Positions 55,630 to 64,000 of a stretch of 64,000 nucleotides of DNA are shown here, one piece after another. The notes beneath the pieces are model-generated. The model was not told where the DNA came from and ran no database searches. It worked only from the letters and a program-made list of their open reading frames with translations. Position numbers and translations under genes: made by a program. Position 1 is the stretch's first letter; each line of letters opens with the position of its first letter. Origin of the DNA: Streptomyces sp. R41 (GTDB taxonomy: Bacteria; Actinomycetota; Actinomycetes; Streptomycetales; Streptomycetaceae); contig NZ_CP163443.1 of assembly GCF_041053055.1 (NCBI RefSeq), positions 7,671,001 through 7,735,000 of the forward strand, read 5' to 3'.

Positions 55630-57807
55630 ATGAGTGCGGAGGCGACGAATCCCGCGACGCCAGGCCCTGCAACGCCCTCACCCAAGCTCTCGGCTTCGCT
55701 GGAGCAGGGGGTATCGCCGTCGCACCGCAGGAAGGGCCTTCCGCGGATCGATCTGCGTCGCCTGGGCCGGGCCGCGTTGCTCGGCCCCGCGGGCCGCGAC
55801 CGGCTGCCGGACGCGATCGGCCATGTCGTCGAAGCCCACCGCGCCCACCACCCCGACGCCGGCCTGGAACCTCTGCGCCGTGCGTACGTTCTGGCCGAGT
55901 CCTCGCACCGCGGGCAGATGCGCAAGAGCGGCGAGCCGTACATCACGCACCCGCTTGCCGTGACCCTGATCCTCGCCGAACTCGGCGCTGAGACCACGAC
56001 GTTGACGGCCTCCCTGCTCCACGACACCGTCGAGGACACGGAAGTGACGCTCGATCAGGTGCGGGAGGAGTTCGGCGACGAGGTCTGCTACCTGGTCGAC
56101 GGCGTCACCAAGCTGGAGAAGGTCGACTATGGGGCCGCCGCCGAGCCCGAGACGTTCCGCAAGATGCTGGTCGCCACCGGCAACGACGTCCGTGTGATGT
56201 CGATCAAACTCGCGGACCGGCTGCACAATATGCGGACCCTCGGCGTCATGCGCCCCGAGAAACAGGCGCGCATCGCCAAGGTGACCCGGGACGTCCTGAT
56301 CCCCCTCGCCGAGCGGCTCGGCGTCCAGGCGCTCAAGACCGAGCTGGAAGACCTCGTCTTCGCGATCCTGCACCCCGAGGAGTACGAGCACACCAGGGAG
56401 CTGATCGCCGACAACGCGGCACGCGAGGACGATCCGCTCGCGGAGATCGCCGAGGAGGTGCGCACGGTCCTGCGCGACGCCGGGATCCAGGCCGAAGTCC
56501 TCATAAGGCCACGCCACTTCGTCTCCGTGCACCGCGTGTCGCGCAAGCGCGGCCCCATGCGCGGGGCCGACTTCGGGCGGCTCCTGGTGCTCGTGAACGA
56601 GGACGCCGACTGCTACGGAGTGCTCGGCGAACTGCACACCTGTCTGACTCCGGTGGTCTCGGAGTTCAAGGACTTCATCGCGGTCCCCAAGTTCAACCTG
56701 TACCAGTCGCTGCACACGGCCGTCGCGCGCGGCGACGGCGAGGTCGCCGAAGTCCTCATCCGTACCCACCAGATGCACAAGGTCGCCGAGGCCGGAGTCA
56801 TCGCGCTCGGCAATCCCTACGCTCCTCCTTCGGAGGAGCAGACGGACGACGACGGGGAGCGCCCCTTCGACGGCGAGCGCGCCGACCCCACCCGTCCCGG
56901 CTGGCTCTCCAGGCTCCTCGACTGGCAGGAAGGCGCCCCGGACCCGGACACGTTCTGGTCCACACTGCGCGAAGACCTCGCCCAGGACCGCGAGATCACC
57001 GTCTTCCGCGCCGACGGCGGCTCATTGGGCCTCCCCGAGGGCGCCAGTTGTGTGGACGCGGCGTACGCGCAGTACGGCGAGGACGCGCACGCCTGCATCG
57101 GCGCCCGCGTCAACGGCCGCCTGGCGACGCTGAGTACGGTCCTGCGGGACGGCGACACCGTGCAACTCCTCATGGGCCAGGACCCGGCCTCCGAGCCCTC
57201 CAGGGAGTGGCTGGAGCACGCGCACACGCCCGCCGCGCGGATCGCCATCCAGCGCTGGATGGCAGCACACCCCTCACCCAGCGGCACGGAGACCCCGGAG
57301 GCCCCCGCCGCCACTCCTCGGCCGGCCGCCGACGTGCGCGCCTCACGGCCCGCCGCGAACGCTGTCGTCGACCAGCCCGGCGCGTCCGTACGGCTCGCGG
57401 GATGCTGTACGCCCGTACCGCCCGACGAGGTGACCGGCTTCGCCGTGCGCGGCGGAGTGGTCACCGTCCACCGCGTGGAGTGCGCCGGAGTGGCACGCAT
57501 GAAGAGCGGGGGGCGCGCGGAGGTCGGCGTGCGCTGGGGGGACACCACCGAGTGCCGCGTCACGCTGGTCGCCGAGTCCTTCGGGCGTCCGCATCTGCTC
57601 GCCGACCTCACCGAAGCCATCGCCCTGGAGGGTGTCGCCATCGTCTCGGCGACCGTCGAGCCCCCCAGCCAGCAGCGGGTACGCCACACGTACACGCTCC
57701 AACTCCCGGACGCGGCGCACCTTCCCGGGCTGATGCGGGCCATGCGCAACGTGCCCGGGGTGTACGACGTGAGCCGGGCGCAGCATCAGGCGGCGGCCGC
57801 GCAATAG
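55630..57807 (+). CDS. rshA: RelA/SpoT-family (RSH) ppGpp enzyme with degenerate synthetase
   Basis: 725 residues from ATG 55630 (GGAGG 5 nt upstream). HD hydrolase domain (about 80-260) looks intact: YITHPLAVTLI, LLHDTVEDT, KLADRLHNMRTL. The synthetase region (about 270-390) keeps FKDFIAVPKFNLYQSLHTAV, but RPRHFVSVHRVS replaces the usual RPKHxYSIYxKM, the YDLxGxR motif is not found (DFGRLLVLVNED), and EVQIRT is EVLIRT. A TGS domain (about 450-520) and a C-terminal ACT (about 640-720) follow. Position matches S. coelicolor rshA; the other RSH (relA) is elsewhere. Predicted to favour hydrolysis of (p)ppGpp. Confidence 0.9.
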   Translation: MSAEATNPATPGPATPSPKLSASLEQGVSPSHRRKGLPRIDLRRLGRAALLGPAGRDRLPDAIGHVVEAHRAHHPDAGLEPLRRAYVLAESSHRGQMRKSGEPYITHPLAVTLILAELGAETTTLTASLLHDTVEDTEVTLDQVREEFGDEVCYLVDGVTKLEKVDYGAAAEPETFRKMLVATGNDVRVMSIKLADRLHNMRTLGVMRPEKQARIAKVTRDVLIPLAERLGVQALKTELEDLVFAILHPEEYEHTRELIADNAAREDDPLAEIAEEVRTVLRDAGIQAEVLIRPRHFVSVHRVSRKRGPMRGADFGRLLVLVNEDADCYGVLGELHTCLTPVVSEFKDFIAVPKFNLYQSLHTAVARGDGEVAEVLIRTHQMHKVAEAGVIALGNPYAPPSEEQTDDDGERPFDGERADPTRPGWLSRLLDWQEGAPDPDTFWSTLREDLAQDREITVFRADGGSLGLPEGASCVDAAYAQYGEDAHACIGARVNGRLATLSTVLRDGDTVQLLMGQDPASEPSREWLEHAHTPAARIAIQRWMAAHPSPSGTETPEAPAATPRPAADVRASRPAANAVVDQPGASVRLAGCCTPVPPDEVTGFAVRGGVVTVHRVECAGVARMKSGGRAEVGVRWGDTTECRVTLVAESFGRPHLLADLTEAIALEGVAIVSATVEPPSQQRVRHTYTLQLPDAAHLPGLMRAMRNVPGVYDVSRAQHQAAAAQ

Positions 57808-57928
57808 GTCTCCGGGGGCTTGCCCAAGTCTCCCTGTCGACCCGTTGGCCTCCCTACCGACGACCCGTTCGGGTGGGCCCGGCGCGAGTCGTCACCGCAG
57901 GACGGGCGCGCGCTGGTAGCGGTGGTCC

Positions 57929-59425
57929 ATGCTGCTCATCCCCCGCCCAAGGCCCCCACGCCCCCGGAGCCGCCGTATCAAGGCGGCCCTCCTCGCCTCG
58001 GCCGTGTCCGTCTGCCTGATCGCCGCGAGCGCCCCCAACCCGGCCGCGCCCCTCGGCGTCGGTGACCGCCTCTTCCCGCACCTGGGGAACCCCGGATACG
58101 ACGTCGAGTCGTACGACCTCGCCTTCACCTATCCCGGCACCAACAGCAAACCGCTCGCCGCCGTCACCATCATCGACGCCGTGACGTCCTCCCGGCTCGA
58201 ACGCATCAATCTCGACTACGCGCGCGGAACGGTGGGATCGGTCGATGTCAACGGGGCACCCGCTGCCTTCACGCGCGTCGGCGAGGACCTGGTCGTGACG
58301 CCCGAGGAGCCGGTGCCGGCCGGCAGCTGGATGCGCATCACCGTGCGCCACACCAGCGACCCGGTGGCCGCCAAGGACCAGGACGGCGGATGGGTGCAGA
58401 CCAAGGACGGGCTCGCGATGGCCAACCAGGCCGACGCCGCGCACCTGGTCTTCCCGTGCAACGACCACCCCTCCGACAAGGCGATGTTCACCATCCACGT
58501 CACGGCGCCCAACGGGTACACGGCCGTGGCCAACGGTCTGCCGGCCGGAGTGGAACGTGCCGACCGGTCCACCACCTGGACGTACCGCACTTGGCACCCC
58601 ATGGCCACCGAGCTGGCCCAGGTGTCCGTCGGACGCTCCACCGTGCTCCACCGGACCGGGCCGCACGGTCTGCCCGTACGCGATGTCGTGCCCACCAAAG
58701 ACCGCGAGAAGCTCGAACCGTGGCTCAAGAAGACGTCCGACCAGATCGCCTGGATGGAGGGGAAGGTCGGCCGGTACCCCTTCGAGACCTACGGGCTGCT
58801 CATGGCCCAGGCCCAAACCGGCTTCGAACTGGAGACACAAACGCTCTCTCTCTTCGAGAGAGAGCTCTTCACCGAGTCCGTGTACCCGAAGTGGTACGTC
58901 GAGTCGATCATGGTGCATGAGCTGTCGCACCAGTGGTTCGGCGACAGCGTGAGCCCGCGCACCTGGTCCGACCTGTGGCTCAACGAGGGGCACGCCACCT
59001 GGTACGAGGCTCTGTACGCCGAGGAGAAGGCGCACAAGCCCATGGAGGCGCGGATGCAGGCGGCCTACCGCGCGTCCGACTCCTGGCGGGCGGCAGGAGG
59101 ACCGCCCGCGGCGCCGAAGGCCCCCGAGCGCGGCCAGAAGATCAGCATCTTCCGGCCGAATGTCTACGACGGCGCGGCGCTGGCCCTGTACGCGCTGCGC
59201 CAGGAGATCGGGCGCCCGGCCTTCGAGCGTCTGGAACGGACCTGGGTGAGCGTCCACCGCGACGGTGTCGCCTCGACGGCCGACTTCGTGGACCTCGCGT
59301 CCGCCGTCGCCGCTCGCGATCTGAGCGGGTTCTTCAAGGCGTGGCTGTACGGCGAGAAGACACCGCCGATGCCGGGGCACCCGGACTGGAAGAGCGACGC
59401 CCCGAAAGCGCGTAAGGGCTCCTGA
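57929..59425 (+). CDS. Secreted M1-family metallopeptidase
   Basis: 498 residues: signal or anchor about 16-36 (RIKAALLASAVSVCLIAASA), an N-terminal beta domain, then the zinc site HELSHQWFGD (H330, E331, H334) and E353 in NEGHATWYE. The usual exopeptidase motif GxMEN is replaced by FELETQTLSLFE (a Gln/Thr version), and the C-terminal HEAT-like domain of full-length M1 enzymes is absent (about 350 residues shorter). Secreted aminopeptidase of unknown substrate. ATG 57929. Confidence 0.9.
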   Translation: MLLIPRPRPPRPRSRRIKAALLASAVSVCLIAASAPNPAAPLGVGDRLFPHLGNPGYDVESYDLAFTYPGTNSKPLAAVTIIDAVTSSRLERINLDYARGTVGSVDVNGAPAAFTRVGEDLVVTPEEPVPAGSWMRITVRHTSDPVAAKDQDGGWVQTKDGLAMANQADAAHLVFPCNDHPSDKAMFTIHVTAPNGYTAVANGLPAGVERADRSTTWTYRTWHPMATELAQVSVGRSTVLHRTGPHGLPVRDVVPTKDREKLEPWLKKTSDQIAWMEGKVGRYPFETYGLLMAQAQTGFELETQTLSLFERELFTESVYPKWYVESIMVHELSHQWFGDSVSPRTWSDLWLNEGHATWYEALYAEEKAHKPMEARMQAAYRASDSWRAAGGPPAAPKAPERGQKISIFRPNVYDGAALALYALRQEIGRPAFERLERTWVSVHRDGVASTADFVDLASAVAARDLSGFFKAWLYGEKTPPMPGHPDWKSDAPKARKGS

Positions 59426-59428
59426 CGA

Positions 59429-59445
59429 GCCCGTACGGGCCTCGG
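59429..59445 (+). terminator. Short GC palindrome after the M1 peptidase
   Basis: A GCCCGTACGGGC palindrome just past the stop can fold into a small hairpin; weak support as a terminator. Confidence 0.4.
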
Positions 59446-59620
59446 ATAACTCGCGTGACGAGACGGGCCGTGCCGTGCGACCATCTTCGAGTCGGCGGCG
59501 CGGCCCCTCGGAGGGTTGGCCCGGCGGAAACCGGGAATCTCCCGGAGGCCTCGGACGTTGTTTTTTGTGACGGGCGACGTCCGTCGCCGCATTGCTGTCC
59601 CCCATCGACGTAAGGATCCA

Positions 59621-61117
59621 ATGACCTCCTCTTCTTCCCCTTCCCAGGACGCGCAGAGCTTCGCGCAGAACTACCCCGAAGGTCTTCGGGCCGATGCCCT
59701 GATGGAAGAGGACGTCGCCTGGAGCCACGAGATCGACGGAGATCGGGACGGCGAGCAGTTCGACCGCTCCGAGCGTGCCGCCCTGCGCCGTGTGGCGGGC
59801 CTCTCCACCGAGCTCGAGGACGTCACCGAGGTCGAGTACCGACAGCTCCGTCTGGAGCGAGTGGTTCTCGTCGGTGTCTGGACCACGGGAACCATTCAGG
59901 ACGCGGACAACTCGCTCGCCGAGCTGGCGGCCCTCGCGGAGACCGCGGGCGCACTCGTCCTCGACGGCGTCGTACAGCGCCGCGACAAGCCCGACGCGGC
60001 CACCTACATCGGATCCGGCAAGGCCAATGAGCTGCGGGACATCGTCCTGGAGACCGGTGCCGACACCGTGATCTGTGACGGTGAGCTGAGCCCCGGCCAG
60101 CTGATCCACCTCGAAGACGTCGTCAAGGTCAAGGTCATCGACCGTACGGCCCTGATCCTCGACATCTTCGCCCAGCACGCCAAGTCCCGAGAGGGCAAGG
60201 CGCAGGTCGCGCTCGCGCAGATGCAGTACATGCTGCCGAGGCTGCGCGGCTGGGGTCAGTCGCTGTCCCGTCAGATGGGCGGCGGCAAGGGCGGCGGCCT
60301 CGCCACCCGTGGTCCCGGTGAGACCAAGATCGAGACGGACCGGCGCCGTATCCGCGAGAAGATGGCGAAGATGCGCCGGGAGATCGCGGACATGAAGACG
60401 GGCCGCGAGATCAAGCGCAAGGAGCGCCGACGCAACAAGGTGCCTTCGGTCGCCATCGCCGGTTACACCAACGCGGGCAAGTCGTCCCTGCTCAACCGCC
60501 TCACGGGCGCGGGCGTGCTGGTCGAGAACGCGCTGTTCGCGACCCTGGACCCGACCGTCCGCCGGGCCGAGACCCCGGGCGGGCGGCTGTACACGCTGGT
60601 CGACACGGTCGGGTTCGTACGCCACCTGCCGCACCATCTGGTCGAGGCGTTCCGCTCCACCATGGAGGAGGTCGGCGACTCCGACCTGATCCTGCACGTG
60701 GTGGACGGTTCGCACCCGGCGCCGGAGGAGCAGCTGGCCGCCGTGCGCGAGGTGATCAGGGGCGTCGGCGCCACCGGCGTGCCCGAGATCGTCGTGATCA
60801 ACAAGGCGGACGCGGCGGACCCGCTGACGCTTCAGCGGCTCATGCGGATCGAGAAGCGCTCCATCGCGGTCTCGGCCCGTACCGGCCAGGGCATCAACGA
60901 GCTGCTCGCGCTCATCGACAACGAGCTGCCGCGCCCCTCGGTCGAGATCGAGGCGCTCGTGCCGTACACGCACGGCAAGCTGGTCGCCCGTGCCCACACC
61001 GAGGGCGAGGTGATCTCCGAGGAGCACACCCCGGAGGGCACGCTGCTCAAGGTGCGGGTGCACGAGGAACTGGCGGCGGACCTGGCGCCGTACGTTCCGG
61101 CGCCGGCGCTCCGGTAG
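59621..61117 (+). CDS. hflX: Ribosome-associated GTPase HflX
   Basis: 498 residues from ATG 59621 (AAGGA 4 nt upstream); the frame is open 35 codons further. N-terminal HflX domain (VVLVGVWTTGTIQDADNSLA, YIGSGKANELRD), a helical linker (QMQYMLPRLRGWGQSLSRQM), then the GTPase: G1 GYTNAGKSS, G2 ATLDPTVRRAE, G3 DTVGFVRHLP, G4 NKAD. HflX splits or rescues ribosomes under stress. Ends at a 17-bp terminator. Confidence 0.95.
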   Translation: MTSSSSPSQDAQSFAQNYPEGLRADALMEEDVAWSHEIDGDRDGEQFDRSERAALRRVAGLSTELEDVTEVEYRQLRLERVVLVGVWTTGTIQDADNSLAELAALAETAGALVLDGVVQRRDKPDAATYIGSGKANELRDIVLETGADTVICDGELSPGQLIHLEDVVKVKVIDRTALILDIFAQHAKSREGKAQVALAQMQYMLPRLRGWGQSLSRQMGGGKGGGLATRGPGETKIETDRRRIREKMAKMRREIADMKTGREIKRKERRRNKVPSVAIAGYTNAGKSSLLNRLTGAGVLVENALFATLDPTVRRAETPGGRLYTLVDTVGFVRHLPHHLVEAFRSTMEEVGDSDLILHVVDGSHPAPEEQLAAVREVIRGVGATGVPEIVVINKADAADPLTLQRLMRIEKRSIAVSARTGQGINELLALIDNELPRPSVEIEALVPYTHGKLVARAHTEGEVISEEHTPEGTLLKVRVHEELAADLAPYVPAPALR

Positions 61118-61145
61118 CGGCACACGTAGGCGCTCGCACGAACGT

Positions 61146-61187
61146 ATGAAGGCCCGCCCCCCCTGTCTCAGGGGGGCGGGCCTTCAT
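61146..61187. terminator. 17-bp perfect bidirectional terminator
   Basis: ATGAAGGCCCGCCCCCC (61146-61162), 8-nt loop, GGGGGGCGGGCCTTCAT (61171-61187). Lies between convergent hflX and the peptidase gene; a short T/A flank on each side allows use in both directions. Confidence 0.92.
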
Positions 61188-61207
61188 CATGCGCACGCGG
61201 ACGGTGC

Positions 61208-62392
61208 CTACTGGCCGCCGTACTCCTTGCTCATGTTCTCGTAGAGCGCTTCGGCTCCCTTACCCAGCTGCGGTCCCGCCAGCCAGCTGTTGTTGGACGG
61301 GCCGATCGACGTGTTCGAGACGAGCTTCGTCTCGCCGTCGACGACACGGAACCAGCCGCCGCCCGACGAACCGCCGGTCATGGTGCACCCGATGCGGTAC
61401 ATCGTCGGCAGGGTCGGGTCCAGCGAGAGACGGCCCGGCTTGTCGACGCACTTGAACATGCTCAGACCGCTGTACGGCGGTGCGGCCGGGTAGCCCCAGG
61501 CGCCCATCGCGCTGACGTCCTGGGCGGACGGCGCGGAGAAGTCCATGTCCAGCGCGTTGCCGACCGTCTCCTCGAGCGACTTGCTGCCCTGCTCCGGCTT
61601 CACGTGCAGCACGGCGTAGTCGTACGGAGCGCCCGCGCCGCCCGTCTCGTCGCCGCTCGAGATCCACTCGTTGGAGGTGGCGGCCCAGTCCGCCCACCAC
61701 TGGCCGAAGGGGGCGATCTGCGACGCCGTGGCGTTGCCCAGCTCGGACTCGGACTTGCCGAGGTCGTTGTAGGACGGTACGAAGGCGATGTTGCGGTACC
61801 AGCCGCCGCTGCCGCCGGCGTGCACGCAGTGGCCCGCGGTCCACACGAGGTTGGACTTGCCGGGGTGGTTCACGTCCTTGATGACCGTGCCCGAACAGAC
61901 CATCGAGCCCTCGGGGGAGTCGAAGAAGACCTTCCCGACCGGAGCGGCGTAGTCGTGGTACGGAGTCTTCTCGGCCTTGGCCTCGACCGGCGCCGGTTCC
62001 GGGTCGCTGACGCCCTGGTCGGCCGCCGCGTCCTTCGCCGAGATCGTCTTGTTGGGGTCCTTGGCGGACTTCATCCGCTCAGGCTTCCACAGCCCCTCGA
62101 TCACCGGGTTGACGAAGTCCTTGGCCTCACTGAGCCACTTGTCTTTGTCCCAGTTCTTCCAGCCGCCGTTCTCCCACTGATCGACATCTATGCCGTGCTC
62201 TTTGAGCTTGTCCTTGATGTCGTCCGGGATCTTGATCTTGTCGTCGTCGCTCTGTGAGCTCTGCGACGAGGAGGCGGTCGAATCGCCGCTCGCCTTGTCG
62301 CCGCCTGAGTTGCAGGCGGTGGCGGTCAGTGCCAGAACTGCCACCAGGCCGGTGGCGGTGAGGAAGGTGCGCCGGCTACTTGAGGAACGCAT
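61208..62392 (-). CDS. Trypsin-like serine protease lipoprotein (paralogue 1)
   Basis: 394 residues from ATG 62392 (GGGGG 8 nt upstream). Signal: SSRRTFLTAT matches the twin-arginine S-R-R-x-F-L motif, followed by the lipobox LTATAC with Cys27, so a Tat-exported lipoprotein is likely. Acidic/Lys linker (about 45-140, IKIPDDIKDKLKEHGIDVDQ), then the chymotrypsin-fold protease: H in TAGHCVHAG, D in YDYAVLHV, S in TGGSSGGGW. Paralogue of the next gene, about 65% similar by eye. Function unknown. Confidence 0.88.
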   Translation of the reverse strand: MRSSSSRRTFLTATGLVAVLALTATACNSGGDKASGDSTASSSQSSQSDDDKIKIPDDIKDKLKEHGIDVDQWENGGWKNWDKDKWLSEAKDFVNPVIEGLWKPERMKSAKDPNKTISAKDAAADQGVSDPEPAPVEAKAEKTPYHDYAAPVGKVFFDSPEGSMVCSGTVIKDVNHPGKSNLVWTAGHCVHAGGSGGWYRNIAFVPSYNDLGKSESELGNATASQIAPFGQWWADWAATSNEWISSGDETGGAGAPYDYAVLHVKPEQGSKSLEETVGNALDMDFSAPSAQDVSAMGAWGYPAAPPYSGLSMFKCVDKPGRLSLDPTLPTMYRIGCTMTGGSSGGGWFRVVDGETKLVSNTSIGPSNNSWLAGPQLGKGAEALYENMSKEYGGQ

Positions 62393-62581
62393 GGTGCTGT
62401 AACCCCCGTTGGAACTTTGTGTCATGTCCTTGTCAGGCGTGGGGCGGTGCTCTCCGCGAAACCCGCCCGGACGCGACACCCCACTATGCCTGCGCAGTTG
62501 GGGACGAACGGCGCTGGGCCGGTGAAGGTTCCTGCGAGCAGGCCCACCGCCGTCTGTCCGAACCCTGTTACGTCGTGTGCA

Positions 62582-63811
62582 TCACTGTCCGGCGAACTTC
62601 TTGCTCACCGAGTCGTACACACCCTTGGCCACATCACCCAGACGCGGGCCCGCCAGCCAGCCGAACTTGACCGGCCCGATCGAGGTGTTGGACACCAGCG
62701 CGGGCTTGCCGTCCGAACCCGTGGCCACCCAGCCGCCGCCCGACGAGCCACCCGTCATGGTGCACCCGATGCGGTACATCGTCGGGTCGGACTGCGCCAC
62801 CGACAACCGCCCTGGCTTGTCCGCGCACTGGTACAGCTTCTGACCGTCGAACGGCGCCGCGGCCGGGTAGCCGGTCGCCGTGATGCTCGACACCTTGGGC
62901 ACGGCCGGGGCGTTGAAGTTCACCGGAAGCGCCGAACCGACCGTCTCCTCCAGGGACTTGCCGCCGCTGCCCTTCTCCGGCGTCACATGCAGCACGGCGA
63001 AGTCGTACGGGGCTCCCTGGCCGCCCGTGGAACCGCCCTGTTCGATCCACTGGTCCGAGGTCTGCGCCCAGTCGCTCCACCAGACACCGTACGGAGCGAC
63101 CTCCTGGCGGGTGGCCTTCTCCAACTGGGCGGCCGCCTTGCCGGAATCGTTGTACGAGGGCACGAAGGCGATGTTGCGGTACCAGCCACCCTTCTTGCCG
63201 GCATGCACACAGTGGCCCGCGGTCCACACGAGGTTGGACTTGCCCGGGTGCGCCGGATCCTCGACCACCGTCGCCGAGCAGACCATCGTGCCTTCGGGGG
63301 AGTCGAAGAACACCTTGCCGGCCTCGGGCACGTTGGCGTGGTACGCGGTCTTCACGGCCTGTGCGGTCACGGGAGCCGGCTCGGGGTCGGTGACGCCCTG
63401 GTCACCGGAGAGGTCGTTGTCGTCGACGCCCTTGTTCTTGTCCGGGTCGTCGGCGCCGCGCATCCGATCCGGGTCCCACAGCCCCTTGATGATCGGGTTG
63501 ATGAAGTCGTCGGCCTCGCGCAGCCAGTCGTCCTTGTTCCAGTTCTTCCAGGCGCCGTTCTTCCACTTGTCGATGTCGATCCCGTGCTGCTTGAGCTTGT
63601 TCTTGATGTCGTCCGGGATCTTGATCTTGTCGTCGCCGCTCTGGGTGGCGGACGCGGTGGGCTCACCGCTCGCCTTGTCGTCGCCCGAGTTGCAGGCGGT
63701 GGCGGTCAGCGCCAGCGCCGCCGTGAGGCCGACGGCGGCCAGCACGGGGGAGGTTCTGCGGCGCGCGCTCCTCCCTCGGCGAGCGGCGAAGGGCGGGCGT
63801 ATCGATCGCAT
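62582..63811 (-). CDS. Trypsin-like serine protease lipoprotein (paralogue 2)
   Basis: 409 residues from ATG 63811 (GGGGGAG 7 nt upstream). Long Arg-rich N-region (ARRGRSARRRTSPV) and lipobox LTATAC, Cys40; the twin-arginine fit is weaker than in paralogue 1. Same linker (IPDDIKNKLKQHGIDIDKW) and catalytic triad (TAGHCVHAG, YDFAVLHV, TGGSSGGGW). The pair is a tandem duplication; the gene lies just upstream of paralogue 1 on the same strand with a 189-bp gap. Confidence 0.88.
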   Translation of the reverse strand: MRSIRPPFAARRGRSARRRTSPVLAAVGLTAALALTATACNSGDDKASGEPTASATQSGDDKIKIPDDIKNKLKQHGIDIDKWKNGAWKNWNKDDWLREADDFINPIIKGLWDPDRMRGADDPDKNKGVDDNDLSGDQGVTDPEPAPVTAQAVKTAYHANVPEAGKVFFDSPEGTMVCSATVVEDPAHPGKSNLVWTAGHCVHAGKKGGWYRNIAFVPSYNDSGKAAAQLEKATRQEVAPYGVWWSDWAQTSDQWIEQGGSTGGQGAPYDFAVLHVTPEKGSGGKSLEETVGSALPVNFNAPAVPKVSSITATGYPAAAPFDGQKLYQCADKPGRLSVAQSDPTMYRIGCTMTGGSSGGGWVATGSDGKPALVSNTSIGPVKFGWLAGPRLGDVAKGVYDSVSKKFAGQ

Positions 63812-64000
63812 GGTGTAACTCCCCCTGGACGTAAGAGAACTGTGCGCTGTGGGCGCCGATCGGCCTTGATCATTCGGTACGGCTGAACGGCACCAAAGAC
63901 TATGCGGTCGCTGTGGGGGACATCCGACGGAACGGCAACGGTTCCGTCACGGCAAGGATCTTCGGCCCACCCGCTTCCCCGCGCGGTCCGCGTCGTTGGT
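63812..64000. other. Upstream region of the second protease gene
   Basis: 189 bp to the window edge. Presumably holds the promoter of the protease gene; no gene, repeat or clear -10 was seen. Confidence 0.3.

Noticed and set aside
57854..61123. 1089-codon minus-strand frame across the M1 peptidase and hflX
   Set aside because: Its translation has no recognisable domains and lies antisense to two certain genes.

Overview
The window is a high-GC actinobacterial chromosome segment, almost certainly Streptomyces. The gene content and order (osaA-osaB-ftsK, rimO-pgsA-cinA-clgR-dpsB, nei-lhr, recA-recX, gluDCBA with the divergent gluR-gluK, miaB-miaA, dapF, rshA, hflX) match from memory the S. coelicolor core region around SCO5748-SCO5796. 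This is conserved core rather than a recent island. I see no tRNA, rRNA, insertion sequence, prophage or CRISPR array.

Layout. 1-9.5 kb: a partial ATPase/PAS/GAF/SpoIIE phosphatase (minus strand), then the giant poly-HAMP hybrid kinase OsaA and its response regulator OsaB. 9.7-18.2 kb: ftsK, a RodZ-like membrane HTH protein, a translationally coupled rimO-pgsA-cinA group, clgR with a nested terminator, dpsB and a small membrane protein. 18.2-24.9 kb (minus): SDR oxidoreductase, Nei-type glycosylase, very large Lhr helicase. 25.2-28.6 kb: AraC regulator overlapping azlCD, then a decayed PucR-type regulator. 28.6-34.3 kb: assorted conserved genes and the SOS-controlled recA-recX pair. 34.6-37.8 kb: ArsR-type regulator coupled to an FtsX-like permease with no ATPase beside it. 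38-39 kb (minus): a 15-codon cysteine-rich leader ORF followed by cysteine-dioxygenase-like and rhodanese genes. 39.5-48.2 kb: flavin monooxygenase, glutamate ABC importer gluABCD, its two-component system gluRK, and an orphan TAXI binding protein. 48.3-57.8 kb: MazG-like, miaB, small RelE-like gene, extradiol-dioxygenase-like gene, two small acidic or antitoxin-like genes, miaA, a membrane protein, dapF and an RSH (ppGpp) enzyme. 57.9-63.8 kb: secreted M1 metallopeptidase, hflX, and two tandem paralogous trypsin-like lipoproteins.

No single undescribed multi-gene system stands out. The most unusual signals are small-scale. (i) Tandem repeat arrays sit at or just beyond the 3' ends of seven genes; in four of them (osaB, recX, the 53.3 kb membrane gene, dapF) the first unit is the end of the gene itself, stop codon included. 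The clearest is a 27-bp array of about 15 units running in phase out of the 53.3 kb gene. (ii) A Cys-rich leader peptide precedes the cysteine dioxygenase/rhodanese operon. (iii) Nine starts have a TAnnnT box 6-7 nt upstream, as expected for leaderless mRNAs. (iv) A 14-bp perfect hairpin separates gluB from gluC. (v) OsaA carries HAMP units with an exactly invariant 276-bp period. (vi) A PucR regulator has a 4-bp duplication and an in-frame stop.

How the genes fit together: several stress and envelope circuits cluster here (osmotic signalling OsaAB, ClgR proteolysis control, Dps, RecA/RecX SOS, RSH alarmone), alongside tRNA modification (MiaA/MiaB), ribosome modification (RimO), lysine/peptidoglycan precursor supply (DapF) and glutamate uptake controlled by GluRK.
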